In this document: piece by piece, positions 1 to 7,262 of the stretch
How positions within the stretch are numbered: the first letter of the stretch is position 1
How the letters are laid out: each line of letters starts with the position of its first letter
Assembly (NCBI GenBank): GCA_964464435.1
Contig: CAYXGE010000025.1
Span: 1-22,978 of the forward strand
Reading direction: 5' to 3'
Origin: CAYXGE01 sp964464435
Lineage (GTDB): Bacteria > Pseudomonadota > Gammaproteobacteria > Burkholderiales > Methylophilaceae
Length of the DNA: 22,978 bases
Notes under the pieces: generated by a model
Database searches by the model: none
Told to the model about the DNA's origin: nothing
The model's input: only the letters and a program-made list of their open reading frames with translations
Program-made: the position numbers and the translations under genes

Positions 1-2
1 AA

Positions 3-74
3 GAGCGCATGCACTGGTTTCAAGTGGGTCTGCGTCAAGGTGATATCAATGCTTGCAATACGTTTAAAAGTTAA
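3..74 (+). CDS. C-terminal end of a probable YpfJ-type neutral zinc metallopeptidase (partial, start outside window)
   Basis: An open frame enters at the left edge and stops at TAA 72-74, giving only 23 residues. The tail carries the pattern W-F-x2-G-x3-G-D-x4-C-N-T-F, which I recall as the C-terminal signature of the YpfJ/KPN_02809 family of putative neutral zinc metallopeptidases (membrane-anchored, HExxH-containing, substrate unknown). The catalytic part lies outside the window, so neither activity nor integrity can be judged. The two other forward frames give less protein-like tails. The family call rests on memory of one short motif and is moderate at best. Confidence 0.5.
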   Translation, partial: ERMHWFQVGLRQGDINACNTFKS

Positions 75-166
75 ATACTAAGCGTAAAGACGATTTGCAA
101 GGATGGATGTGCGAGGCGTTATACGTCAGTACGTATTAGAAAAGTTTAGTATTTGTGACATTTTTT

Positions 167-208
167 CATTCAGCGGATTGCGTGAACTTTTCCGCCCTAT
201 GCGGGCTG
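167..208 (-). repeat. REP-like palindromic element, left boundary of the repeat patch
   Basis: Read on the minus strand this is CAGCCCGCATAGGGCGGA, then a short spacer, then GCAATCCGC-TGAATG. It matches the 1093-1133 element (GTAGCCCGCGTAGGGCGGA ... AGTCCGCCGAATG) in inverted orientation. The arms GGCGGA and ATCCGC can pair imperfectly. It adjoins the motif at 206-220. Confidence 0.6.
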
Positions 209-220
209 TCCCCTATTATT
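206..220 (-). repeat. Inverted copy of the AATAATAGGGGACAG motif
   Basis: CTGTCCCCTATTATT is the exact reverse complement of 966-980 and matches 783-797 at 14 of 15 positions when inverted. It ends two bases before the stop codon of the putative lipoprotein gene. From memory, GGGGACAGACCACG-type sequences are common in proteobacterial intergenic DNA near REP elements and REP-associated tyrosine transposases; no transposase gene is present here. Confidence 0.7.
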
Positions 221-221
221 T

Positions 222-698
222 TTAACCCGCAAATCTATCAATCAAACCTCGCTTTAAGGATGCCATACATGAGTATTTCATTAACTTTTCTCTAACATCA
301 TTAGGTAATACTCTACCACTCGAAAGCTTTATAGACTCCGTTACACCATTATCCATTGTTTTTACAACTGACAGTTCTTCAAATAAGCTATTTTCACAAT
401 CAAATTCAACTGTGCCAGACCATCCAATAACTGGATTCATGTCCATGTTAAATTTTTCTCTATATTTCTTCTTTAGTTCTTTAATTTCACTTTCTTCTTT
501 AAGAATTTTATAGTTTATTGTTGATTTATTTCCATTATGCCTGATTGAAGTGGCATCGGCAAAAATATACCTTGTTTGCATTACACCCAATATTTCAGCA
601 GATTCAACACCTATAAGTTTATTAGTCGGATTGCTGCATGAGGTAGTTAGAAAGCATGCAATTGCGTAAGCAATAATATTTAGATTCTTATTCAACAT
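222..698 (-). CDS. Putative lipoprotein of unknown function
   Basis: 158 residues, no family recognised. The N-terminus has Lys4, a hydrophobic stretch at about 7-18 and T-T-S-C ending at Cys21, which resembles a lipobox although Leu is at -4 rather than -3; lipidation and envelope location are therefore likely but not certain. The rest is soluble and polar, with a lysine/glutamate-rich helix at about 67-82 and only two further cysteines. Codon use is strongly AT-rich compared with the housekeeping genes nearby. The gene stands alone between inverted repeats at 206-220 and 783-797, which together with its composition suggests acquired DNA. The ATG start at 698 is the first one after a good promoter at 737-765; no clear Shine-Dalgarno is visible. 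It could be an immunity or stress lipoprotein, but nothing shows that. Confidence 0.6.
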   Translation of the reverse strand: MLNKNLNIIAYAIACFLTTSCSNPTNKLIGVESAEILGVMQTRYIFADATSIRHNGNKSTINYKILKEESEIKELKKKYREKFNMDMNPVIGWSGTVEFDCENSLFEELSVVKTMDNGVTESIKLSSGRVLPNDVREKLMKYSCMASLKRGLIDRFAG

Positions 699-736
699 GT
701 AAAATTAACTTAAAATTACTATAAATATAAATATGC

Positions 737-765
737 ATTATAAACATATAGTTATGCGGTTTCAA
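737..765 (-). promoter_or_regulatory. Sigma70-type promoter for the putative lipoprotein gene
   Basis: On the minus strand TTGAAA (765-760), a 17-base spacer and TATAAT (742-737) form a near-consensus promoter. Transcription would start near 730, about 30 bases before the ATG at 698. The surrounding DNA is very AT-rich, so chance -10 matches are common, but the -35, spacer and position all fit. Confidence 0.6.
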
Positions 766-778
766 AGTTTAAGTCAAG

Positions 779-1131
779 GAATAATAATAGGGAACAGACC
801 ACGATTATTTCTTTCAAAATAAATCGCCCTGCAACGCCCGTGGTTATTGGCTCGCAGGGCATTTCTTATTTAAATATAAAAGCTCTTATCAATCGGACTT
901 TGATTTCACGCGCCCCTATTAGTAGTCAGCGTAGGAAAGATAATTTTACGCAATCCGCGAATAATAATAATAGGGGACAGACCACGATTTTTTTCAATAA
1001 AACCAACTACCATGCAACGCCCGTGCTTATTGGCTCGCAGGGCATGTCTTATTTAAATATAAAAGCGCTTATTAATCGGAGTTTCACTTCACGTAGCCCG
1101 CGTAGGGCGGACTCGTTTACAGTCCGCCGAA
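779..1131. repeat. Tandem pair of a 183-bp intergenic repeat unit
   Basis: Two imperfect direct copies with a 183-base period: about 779-958 and 962-1131. Each runs AATAATAGGGRACAGACCACGATT, a variable A/T-rich piece, CAACGCCCGTG, TTATTGGCTCGCAGGGCAT, TCTTATTTAAATATAAAAG, TTATYAATCGGA, and ends in a REP-like stretch with TAC-(R/C)CAATCCGC or AGTCCGCC. Copy 1 can close GCCCTGC (836-842 region) on GCAGGGC; copy 2 has lost that pairing. An open frame crosses both copies only because the period is a multiple of three; I do not regard it as a gene. No gene lies in 699-1285; it holds only this pair and the REP-like palindromes. Confidence 0.75.
1102..1128. repeat. REP-like palindrome with perfect 8-bp stem
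   Basis: GTAG then GGCGGACT (1106-1113), loop CGTTTAC, AGTCCGCC (1121-1128). The GTAGGGCGGA start is shared with the elements at 167-208 and 1238-1266, so this is one member of a local repeat family. Confidence 0.7.
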
Positions 1132-1172
1132 TGAAAGAATGACACAAATCCTTAAACATTTCAAAATCCCTC

Positions 1173-1266
1173 CGACGGATAACGCTTCGCTCATCCGTCC
1201 TACAAAATATGCCTGACTACCGTGGTAATCGAGCACGGTAGGACGGATAAGTTTACGTAATCCGCC
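1173..1266. repeat. Inverted pair of REP-like palindromes with a palindromic linker (BIME-like)
   Basis: Left element 1173-1203 (GACGGAT-AACGCTTCGCTC-ATCCGTCCTAC) and right element 1238-1266 (GTAGGACGGAT-AAGTTTACGT-AATCCGCC) point away from each other: GTAGGACGGAT is an exact inverted match on both sides. The linker contains a second palindrome, CTACCGTG (1217-1224) with CACGGTAG (1234-1241). This back-to-back arrangement is what is called a BIME in enterobacteria. It lies just downstream of the stop codon of the antitoxin gene (1286). Confidence 0.7.
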
Positions 1267-1285
1267 GCATGCAAACTTACCCAAA

Positions 1286-1549
1286 CTACGCCAGCTTTTC
1301 ATCAATCCAAATTTTAACCAACGACTGATAAGGAACATCTTTTTTATTCGCGGCGACTTTGAGTTTTTCTATCATATCTACAGGCAAGCGAATGGAAATG
1401 GCTTTGGTCGTGGGCTTTAAATTGGGCAGGCGAACATTGTTTGCTTTTGTCCAATCGATAAAATCAACGCTGTCTTGGCTTTCCCAAAATGCCCGTTCTT
1501 CTTGCTCATTAGCAAATTTTGGTATCATTTTATTGGTTTGCTTGGTCAT
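1286..1549 (-). CDS. brnA: CopG/BrnA-type antitoxin
   Basis: 87 residues from the ATG at 1549. The N-terminal half has F-W-E-S-Q-D-S-x-D-F-I-D-W (about 21-33), as seen in CopG_antitoxin proteins paired with BrnT. The C-terminal half (about 46-87) is a ribbon-helix-helix with S-I-R-L-P and V-P-Y-Q-S-L. Such proteins bind and neutralise BrnT and repress their own operon. A longer frame reaches 1612, but GGAG lies 10 bases before the ATG at 1549, which decides the start. The gene overlaps the 3' end of brnT by 20 bp, so the two are probably translationally coupled, toxin first, as is usual for BrnTA. The symbol is by family and partner, not by close identity; the low-affinity name CopG-like is equally good. 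Confidence 0.8.
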   Translation of the reverse strand: MTKQTNKMIPKFANEQEERAFWESQDSVDFIDWTKANNVRLPNLKPTTKAISIRLPVDMIEKLKVAANKKDVPYQSLVKIWIDEKLA

Positions 1550-1832
1550 AAAATTGTCGCTCCTTTTTATGCATATCTCGCGCTGAAATGACTCGTATTT
1601 TTGAGCCCTCAAATCGCAACGTAAAAGTTAAATGTAACAGCCTTTCAGCATCTGTTTTACCTAAGGCGTGTAAGCGCTCTTCAAGGCTAGAATGCTTGGT
1701 ATCAAAAACCACTAGCAAAGGCGAATTAAAAAAGACCTGTTCTGCTTCACTATGCGAAACGCTATGCTTATCATTTTTTCGGGCATTGCCTTCATCCCAG
1801 TCAAATCCGATAATTTTCGATAAATCAATCAT
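1530..1832 (-). CDS. brnT: BrnT-family ribonuclease toxin
   Basis: 100 residues, normal length for BrnT, a RelE-fold ribonuclease that slows translation and growth until bound by its partner. Visible family marks are F-D-W-D-E-G-N-A near residues 10-17, K-H-x-V-S-H-x-E-A-E-Q-V-F, E-E-R-L-H-A-L-G-K-T, L-H-L-T-F-T-L-R and the C-terminal R-V-I-S-A-R-D-M-H-K-K-E-R. It is the first gene of a two-gene minus-strand operon with the antitoxin at 1286-1549. The ATG at 1832 directly follows the inverted repeat at 1834-1858, which leaves little or no leader. No truncation or missing motif is seen, so the toxin is likely intact. Confidence 0.85.
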   Translation of the reverse strand: MIDLSKIIGFDWDEGNARKNDKHSVSHSEAEQVFFNSPLLVVFDTKHSSLEERLHALGKTDAERLLHLTFTLRFEGSKIRVISARDMHKKERQFYDQANQ

Positions 1833-1833
1833 A

Positions 1834-1858
1834 ATTGTATACTACCATAATATACAAT
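1834..1858 (-). promoter_or_regulatory. Probable autoregulatory operator of the brnTA operon
   Basis: A perfect inverted repeat ATTGTATA-N9-TATACAAT begins two bases upstream of the brnT ATG. The arms are AT-rich and overlap the only place a -10 box for brnT can lie. Ribbon-helix-helix antitoxins of this class bind such palindromes and repress their own promoter; that this is the site is inference from position and symmetry. Confidence 0.6.
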
Positions 1859-2138
1859 ATTGTAAAAGTTAGAATCACTAGCTTTTTTTATATATAAATC
1901 TCTTTCATCATAATGGGTGATGTCGCACTTTTAATAAAGCACGTGACTTTTCTCAAATGGTTTAAGAATCATAATACAGGTAGTCTTTGGAGCCAATAAG
2001 TTGGTTAGTATGAGTGCGGTACTGACAAACCCTAACAATTCTCGTTGGGTTAGCTTTGGTCACCACCAACCTTAAAGATTGTAAATACGCATTACCTTAT
2101 ACAAGATTTAAAGCATATTGTTGCTAAGCTAGCTTTTT
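1859..2138. other. Non-coding stretch between brnT promoter and mutS end
   Basis: Together with the operator this is about 306 bp without a credible gene. It holds a weak hairpin, AACCC-T-AAC / GTT-GGGTT at about 2029-2051, and a short palindrome AAGCTAGCTT followed by a T run at about 2127-2140. Neither is strong enough to call as an RNA gene or terminator. Confidence 0.4.
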
Positions 2139-4703
2139 TTATTCAATAATCGCTTTTAGTTTATACAATAAATCTAGCGCTTCTCTTGGCGTGAGTTCAT
2201 CGGGCTGAATTCGTTCTAGCTCAGCCACTAGCGGATGAACCTCTGCTTCTTTTTCAACTTCTACTTGTGAAAACATATCAACCTGCAAATGATTAGCGCT
2301 TTGTTGTTGCGCAATTTGGTTGGCTTCTAGTTGGTTTAATTTTCGTTTTGCGGCAGAAATCACCGATTTAGGAATGCCCGCCAATTGCGCAACTTGCAAG
2401 CCATAGCTTTGGTTAGCTGCGCCCTCTTCTACCGCGTGTAAAAAAGTAATGCTGTTGCCGTATTCCACTGCGTCTAAATGTAAATTAGCCACTTGTTTAA
2501 ATTCGTCTGCAAGTCTAGTCAGTTCAAAATAATGGGTAGCAAATAAAGCATGGCTGGCATTTTTTTCTACTAAATGTCTGGCACATGCCCACGCCAAACT
2601 GAGGCCATCAAAGGTAGAAGTACCTCGGCCAATTTCATCAAGCAATACCAAGCTTTTTGCGGTGGCATTGTTAAGAATATTCGCAGTTTCTGTCATTTCT
2701 ACCATAAAGGTAGAGCGTCCACCTGCTAAGTCATCAGATGCGCCAATTCTGGTAAAGATACGGTCAATTTCGCCGATGTTAGCCGCTTTTGCAGGCACAA
2801 AGCAGCCACAGTATGCAAGCAAGACAATCAGCGCGGTTTGCCGCATATAGGTCGATTTACCGCCCATATTGGGGCCAGTAATCAACAATAGCTTTCTAAA
2901 CGGGTTTAAATGTACATCATTAGCAATAAATGGCTGGGTAATCTGCTCCACTATGGGGTGGCGACCCGCCTCAATTTGAATGCTGTCTTCTTGGCAGAAA
3001 GTGGGCGCAATGTAATCAAGGCTTTGCGCACGCTCCGCAAACGTGGTCAATACATCAATGGCGGCCACTGCGCCAGCGTTCATTTGTAGGGTGTTGATAT
3101 GCGGCAATAAGGCTTCTAGCACTTGCTCGTATAAAAATTTCTCACGGGCTAATGCTCTGTCATTGGCTGAAAGCACTTTATCTTCAAACGCCTTGAGCTC
3201 TGGGGTAATAAAGCGCTCTGCATTTTTAAGCGTTTGTCTACGGCGGTATTCTGGCGGCGCGGTTTCTGCCTGCGCACGGCTAATCTCAATGTAAAAGCCA
3301 TGCACGCTATTAAACTCTACCTTCAGGTTTTGAATCCCAGTACGCGCTTTTTCCTCGGCTTCATACTTTAGCAAAAACTCGCCACAGTTAGCCTGTAAAC
3401 CACGCAGTTCATCTAACTCCGCATCAAAACCATCGGCAATCACGCCGCCCTCACGCAATACGGTTGAAGGCTCTGGCTTAATAGATTGCGTGAGCAATGC
3501 AAGCACCTCGCTAGGCGCTGTCATACTATACGCTAAGGTTTGCAGTAAATCTGTTTGCATATGCTGCATGGCTAGTTGCAAACTAGGTAATTGTTGCAAA
3601 CTATCTCGCAAGCTAGACAAATCTCTTGGGCGCGCTGTTTTAAGCGCAACTCTTGCGGTAATTCGCTCAATATCTCCGACTTGCCTTAACAATTGGCGTA
3701 GCGCTTCAAATGAAGCGTTTTGTATACACTCTGCCACCGCTTCATGACGTTTAGCCACCAGCGCTCTATCACGCAAAGGGTGGTGCAACCAGTGGCGCAA
3801 AGTACGCGCACCCATCGCGGTTTGCGTGGTATTGAGTAATGAAAATAATGTAGGGCTAGCCTCACCCCTAAGCGTTAAATCAATTTCCAAGTTGCGGCGC
3901 GTGGCGGCATCCATCTGCACATATTGGCTTGTTTGCTCTACGCTCAAGCTTTGCAAATGTGGCAAAGCGGTACGTTGAGTATGCTTTACATAGTCTAATA
4001 ATGCACCCGCTGCGGCAATGGCGGCGGGCATATGTTCACAGCCAAACCCTTGTAAATCAAAGGTATTAAATTGTTGATGCAATGATTTTCTAGCAGAATC
4101 TTCATCAAACTGCCATGGATTTAAATGCTTTTGCAAACACTTAATATGCCCAAGTGCCGCATGTGTAAAGCCTTCTGCCAATAAAATTTCAGCAGGATGA
4201 ATGCGCTCTAGCTCTTGCGCCAGCATGCCTGTAGCAATTTCACTTAACACAAACTGCCCTGCGGCTAAATTAATGCGTGCCAAGCCTATTACCCCAGCGC
4301 CTTGATGCATAGCAAGTAGCCAATTATCTCGAGTTTCATCTAGCAAGCTACTATCTGTGAGGGTGCCAGGGGTAAGAATGCGTGCCACCTTGCGCTCAAC
4401 TGGCCCTTTTGAAGTGGCAGGGTCACCCACCTGCTCACATATGGCTACTGACTCACCTAACTTGGTAAGCTTGGCCAAATATTGCTCCACAGCGTGGTAT
4501 GGCACACCCGCCATTTTAATGGGCTCTCCATTCGATGCGCCACGCTTGGTAAGCGTAATACCAAGTAAACGTGCTGCTTTTTCTGCATCCTCAAAAAAAA
4601 GCTCGTAAAAATCCCCCATGCGATAAAACACCAGCATATCGGGGTGCTGGGCTTTAATCGCCAAGTACTGGCGCATCATGGGGGTGTGGTTTTCGAGTGT
4701 CAC
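2139..4703 (-). CDS. mutS: DNA mismatch repair ATPase MutS
   Basis: 854 residues, the usual length of MutS1. The protein binds mismatches and small loops as a dimer and, with ATP, recruits MutL to start strand-directed repair. The mismatch-reading motif F-Y-E is at residues 32-34 inside M-G-D-F-Y-E-L. The C-terminal ABC-type ATPase has Walker A G-P-N-M-G-G-K-S at about 610-617, Walker B L-L-D-E-I-G-R-G-T with Asp689-Glu690, and F-A-T-H-Y-F-E-L. The start is GTG at 4703; the following H-T-P-M-M-R-Q-Y aligns with the E. coli N-terminus, so the start cannot be far off, although no Shine-Dalgarno is visible. It is divergent from mqo, with a possible promoter TTGCAT-16-TAATCT at 4754-4727 on the minus strand. 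Complete, nothing odd. Confidence 0.97.
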   Translation of the reverse strand: MTLENHTPMMRQYLAIKAQHPDMLVFYRMGDFYELFFEDAEKAARLLGITLTKRGASNGEPIKMAGVPYHAVEQYLAKLTKLGESVAICEQVGDPATSKGPVERKVARILTPGTLTDSSLLDETRDNWLLAMHQGAGVIGLARINLAAGQFVLSEIATGMLAQELERIHPAEILLAEGFTHAALGHIKCLQKHLNPWQFDEDSARKSLHQQFNTFDLQGFGCEHMPAAIAAAGALLDYVKHTQRTALPHLQSLSVEQTSQYVQMDAATRRNLEIDLTLRGEASPTLFSLLNTTQTAMGARTLRHWLHHPLRDRALVAKRHEAVAECIQNASFEALRQLLRQVGDIERITARVALKTARPRDLSSLRDSLQQLPSLQLAMQHMQTDLLQTLAYSMTAPSEVLALLTQSIKPEPSTVLREGGVIADGFDAELDELRGLQANCGEFLLKYEAEEKARTGIQNLKVEFNSVHGFYIEISRAQAETAPPEYRRRQTLKNAERFITPELKAFEDKVLSANDRALAREKFLYEQVLEALLPHINTLQMNAGAVAAIDVLTTFAERAQSLDYIAPTFCQEDSIQIEAGRHPIVEQITQPFIANDVHLNPFRKLLLITGPNMGGKSTYMRQTALIVLLAYCGCFVPAKAANIGEIDRIFTRIGASDDLAGGRSTFMVEMTETANILNNATAKSLVLLDEIGRGTSTFDGLSLAWACARHLVEKNASHALFATHYFELTRLADEFKQVANLHLDAVEYGNSITFLHAVEEGAANQSYGLQVAQLAGIPKSVISAAKRKLNQLEANQIAQQQSANHLQVDMFSQVEVEKEAEVHPLVAELERIQPDELTPREALDLLYKLKAIIE

Positions 4704-4789
4704 GTGAAAATGCCGTTTTTTATGAGAGATTATTTGCTCATAATTTTAATGCAAAGCCAGATAAATGGGTAAAACGAATCGCGCACCAT

Positions 4790-4818
4790 TTGTGAGCAAA
4801 AGCAATCTAGCTTAAAAT
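4790..4818 (+). promoter_or_regulatory. Probable sigma70 promoter of mqo
   Basis: TTGTGA (4790-4795), 17-base spacer, TAAAAT (4813-4818). Transcription would start near 4825 and leave a leader of about 25 bases before the GTG start at 4851. Prediction by eye only. Confidence 0.5.
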
Positions 4819-4850
4819 CATAGGTTGTGTAAACCCAATGAGTAATTGCC

Positions 4851-6320
4851 GTGTTAAAAAAAGACATTGTGCTAGTAGGCGCAGGCATCATGAGTGCTAC
4901 CTTAGCCGCCCTACTACACCAACTTGACCCTAGCCTTGAGATTTTAATAGTAGAACGCCTAGACAAGGTTGCAGGTGAAAGTACCGATGCTTGGAACAAT
5001 GCAGGCACAGGGCATGCGGGTTATTGTGAGTTGAATTACACTCCAGAAAACGCAGATGGTAGTGTAGAAATTAACCGTGCCTTGGGCATTAATGCCTCAT
5101 TTGAGTTGTCATTACAATTATGGGCATATATGGTTAAACAAAACCTTTTGCCAAACCCTAAACAGTTTATCAATAAAATTCCGCACATGAGTTTTGTGTG
5201 GGGTGAAAAAGATGTGCAGTTTTTACGCACACGTCATCAAGCCCTAAGTAAACATCATCTTTTTGAAGATATGCAATTTAGTGAAGACCCCGCCACCATT
5301 GCCCAATGGGCACCGTTGTTATTTAAACAACGTAAAGTCGATGAGAAAGTGGCCGCTACTAAAGTAGAGTATGGCTCAGATGTTGATTTTGGTGCTTTAA
5401 CACGGCTGTTGATTTCGCAATTACAACAATCTGACAAGTTTGAGTTGCAGCTCAATTGTGCTGTTAAAAACCTCAAAAAACGCAGTGATGGCGGCTGGAC
5501 AGTAAGTATTAAACAAGCTGGCGCGCGTATGCAGCATATTCAGGCTAACTTTGTGTTTTTAGGTGCAGGCGGTGGCGCTTTACCGTTATTACAAAAGTCT
5601 GGCATTCCAGAAGCCAAGGGTTATGGCGGGTTTCCTGTGAGTGGTCAATGGTTAGTATGTAATAACCCAGAAATCGTGTCGCAACATGCGGCAAAGGTGT
5701 ATGGTAAAGCCGCAATTGGCGCTCCACCAATGTCCGTACCGCATTTAGATACGCGGATTATTGATGGCAAAGCCTCTTTATTATTTGGTCCATACGCTGG
5801 ATTTACTACCAAGTTTTTAAAAGAAGGCTCATATCTTGATTTGTTTAAGAGTGTCAAAACCAGCAATCTTAAGCCGATAATGCTCACTGGCATGGGCAAT
5901 ATGGATTTAACGCGTTATTTGATTAGCGAGGTGTTTCAAACCCAAGAGCAACGCATGACAGCGTTACGCAACTTTTTTCCTGATGCCAAAAAAAGTGATT
6001 GGTCATTGGCCCATGCGGGCAAACGTGTGCAAATAATTAAACAATGCGATGAAAAAGGCGGTAAGTTGGAGTTTGGCACCGAGATTATTACCTCAGCCGA
6101 TGGTAGCATTGCCGCCTTGCTAGGCGCTTCACCGGGCGCATCAACCTCGGTTAGCGCCATGCTTCAGGTGCTTGAACGATGTTTCAAAGAAAAGATAACA
6201 AAAGAGTGGCGTGATAAATTGGTACAAATGATTCCGTCATACGGCCAGTCATTACAAGAAAACGCAACTCTTGCTCGTAAGATTAGGTCACACAACTTAA
6301 AAACGTTAAGACTAAATTAG
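4851..6320 (+). CDS. mqo: Malate:quinone oxidoreductase
   Basis: 489 residues, typical for Mqo, a peripheral membrane FAD enzyme that oxidises malate to oxaloacetate and passes electrons to the quinone pool, serving the TCA cycle alongside or instead of NAD-malate dehydrogenase. The N-terminus has the Rossmann motif V-L-V-G-A-G-I-M-S (about 7-15), then E-R-L-D-K-V-A-G-E-S and W-N-N-A-G-T-G-H-A, which is the hallmark of the family, and N-x-P-K-Q-F-I-N-K. Later S-P-G-A-S-T-S-V is also conserved. The start is GTG; upstream ATG at 4838 is out of frame and no strong ribosome site is seen. It stands alone, divergent from mutS and convergent with suhB. L-2-hydroxyglutarate oxidase relatives are unlikely because of the W-N-N-A-G-T motif. 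Confidence 0.95.
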   Translation: MLKKDIVLVGAGIMSATLAALLHQLDPSLEILIVERLDKVAGESTDAWNNAGTGHAGYCELNYTPENADGSVEINRALGINASFELSLQLWAYMVKQNLLPNPKQFINKIPHMSFVWGEKDVQFLRTRHQALSKHHLFEDMQFSEDPATIAQWAPLLFKQRKVDEKVAATKVEYGSDVDFGALTRLLISQLQQSDKFELQLNCAVKNLKKRSDGGWTVSIKQAGARMQHIQANFVFLGAGGGALPLLQKSGIPEAKGYGGFPVSGQWLVCNNPEIVSQHAAKVYGKAAIGAPPMSVPHLDTRIIDGKASLLFGPYAGFTTKFLKEGSYLDLFKSVKTSNLKPIMLTGMGNMDLTRYLISEVFQTQEQRMTALRNFFPDAKKSDWSLAHAGKRVQIIKQCDEKGGKLEFGTEIITSADGSIAALLGASPGASTSVSAMLQVLERCFKEKITKEWRDKLVQMIPSYGQSLQENATLARKIRSHNLKTLRLN

Positions 6321-6365
6321 TGACAAGCCATGACATAGGTCTGCTTTTTTTGTTAGTGTATTACG

Positions 6366-6391
6366 CACCTAAATAAGTACTTATTTAGGTG
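6366..6391. terminator. Perfect 26-bp palindrome between mqo and suhB, probable two-way terminator
   Basis: Arms CACCTAAATAAGT and ACTTATTTAGGTG abut with no loop and are followed by TTTT on the plus strand. It contains the TAA stop and last codons of suhB, so it lies at the 3' ends of two converging genes. The stem is AT-rich and the T run short; termination is likely but not certain. Confidence 0.5.
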
Positions 6392-7187
6392 TTTTGAGTT
6401 TCACCGTCAGATGTGGCTCTAACACTTGCAACATCTGCGCAAAAATCTTAGGGTTTGCACCCATAATATTGCCAGTTTCTAGCCAGCTTTCATTGCCTTC
6501 AAAATCGCCCACAATGCCACCCGCCTCTTGAATCAACAAACCACCTGCGGCAATATCCCACTTAGAGAGATTAATTTCAAAAAAGCCATCAAACCAACCT
6601 GCTGCCACATAGGCTAAATCAAGCGCGGCCGAACCTGGACGACGAATACCTGCTGTTTTCTTAATCATGTCTTGCAACATCGCCATGTAGGTATCTAAAT
6701 GCTGAAAATCTCTAAATGGAAAACCTGTACCAATCAAACAATCTTGAATCTTTGAACGATTACTTACACGAATACGCTTATCATTTAAAAATGCGCCACG
6801 GCCTTTGGTTGCTGTAAACAAATCATTACGGCTGGGGTCATACACCAAAGCTTGAGTGAGCACGCCACGTTCTTGCAAGGCAATTGAGACTGAGTATTGC
6901 TGAAAACCATGCAAGAAATTAGTGGTGCCATCTAGCGGGTCAATAATCCATAAATAATCTGATTCATTACTACTTTTGCCAGACTCTTCACCTAAAAAAG
7001 CATGGTCTGGATAAGCTTCTTTAAGCACTTCTAAAATGGCAGCTTCCGCGGCGTGGTCTACTTCACTCACAAAATCATTGTAATTTTTAGTATGGATTTT
7101 TAACGCGCCAACATCATCTGAAGCGCGATTAATAATAGTGCCAGCACGGCGAGCGGCTTTCACCGCAATATTCAACATAGGATGCAT
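6381..7187 (-). CDS. suhB: Inositol-1-monophosphatase family protein SuhB
   Basis: 268 residues, as in E. coli SuhB. The family hydrolyses inositol monophosphate with Mg2+; in E. coli SuhB also takes part in rRNA antitermination and its enzyme activity is not needed for that. Metal-site motifs are present: G-E-E-S (Glu67/Glu68), D-P-L-D-G-T-T-N-F (Asp83, Asp86) and S-K-W-D-I-A-A-G near 208-215. The ATG at 7187 was chosen; Met4 at 7178 is a possible alternative. It is divergent from trmJ with a 75-bp intergenic region that must hold both promoters. suhB next to trmJ and the isc operon is a conserved neighbourhood in beta- and gammaproteobacteria. Complete and ordinary. Confidence 0.93.
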   Translation of the reverse strand: MHPMLNIAVKAARRAGTIINRASDDVGALKIHTKNYNDFVSEVDHAAEAAILEVLKEAYPDHAFLGEESGKSSNESDYLWIIDPLDGTTNFLHGFQQYSVSIALQERGVLTQALVYDPSRNDLFTATKGRGAFLNDKRIRVSNRSKIQDCLIGTGFPFRDFQHLDTYMAMLQDMIKKTAGIRRPGSAALDLAYVAAGWFDGFFEINLSKWDIAAGGLLIQEAGGIVGDFEGNESWLETGNIMGANPKIFAQMLQVLEPHLTVKLKTPK

Positions 7188-7262
7188 AGTGTGTTTTCTG
7201 AGAATCTTTAGATAAGCTGATAAAATGCTATTTTAGCTTTTATTAAGCACTAAACCAAATTT

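Noticed and set aside
840..1142. 100-residue open frame crossing the tandem 183-bp units
   Set aside because: It is a by-product of the repeat period being a multiple of three; its two halves are translations of the same non-coding unit, and it ends inside a REP-like palindrome. No ribosome site is visible.
2016..2085. Possible small RNA with hairpins AACCC/GGGTT and CTTTGGT/ACC..AAAG
   Set aside because: Stems are short and bulged, and neither a promoter nor a T run flanks them.
2127..2140. AAGCTAGCTT palindrome followed by T run as a terminator
   Set aside because: It would act on plus-strand transcription, where no gene ends nearby, and the loop-less 5-bp stem is too weak. mutS ends on the other strand.
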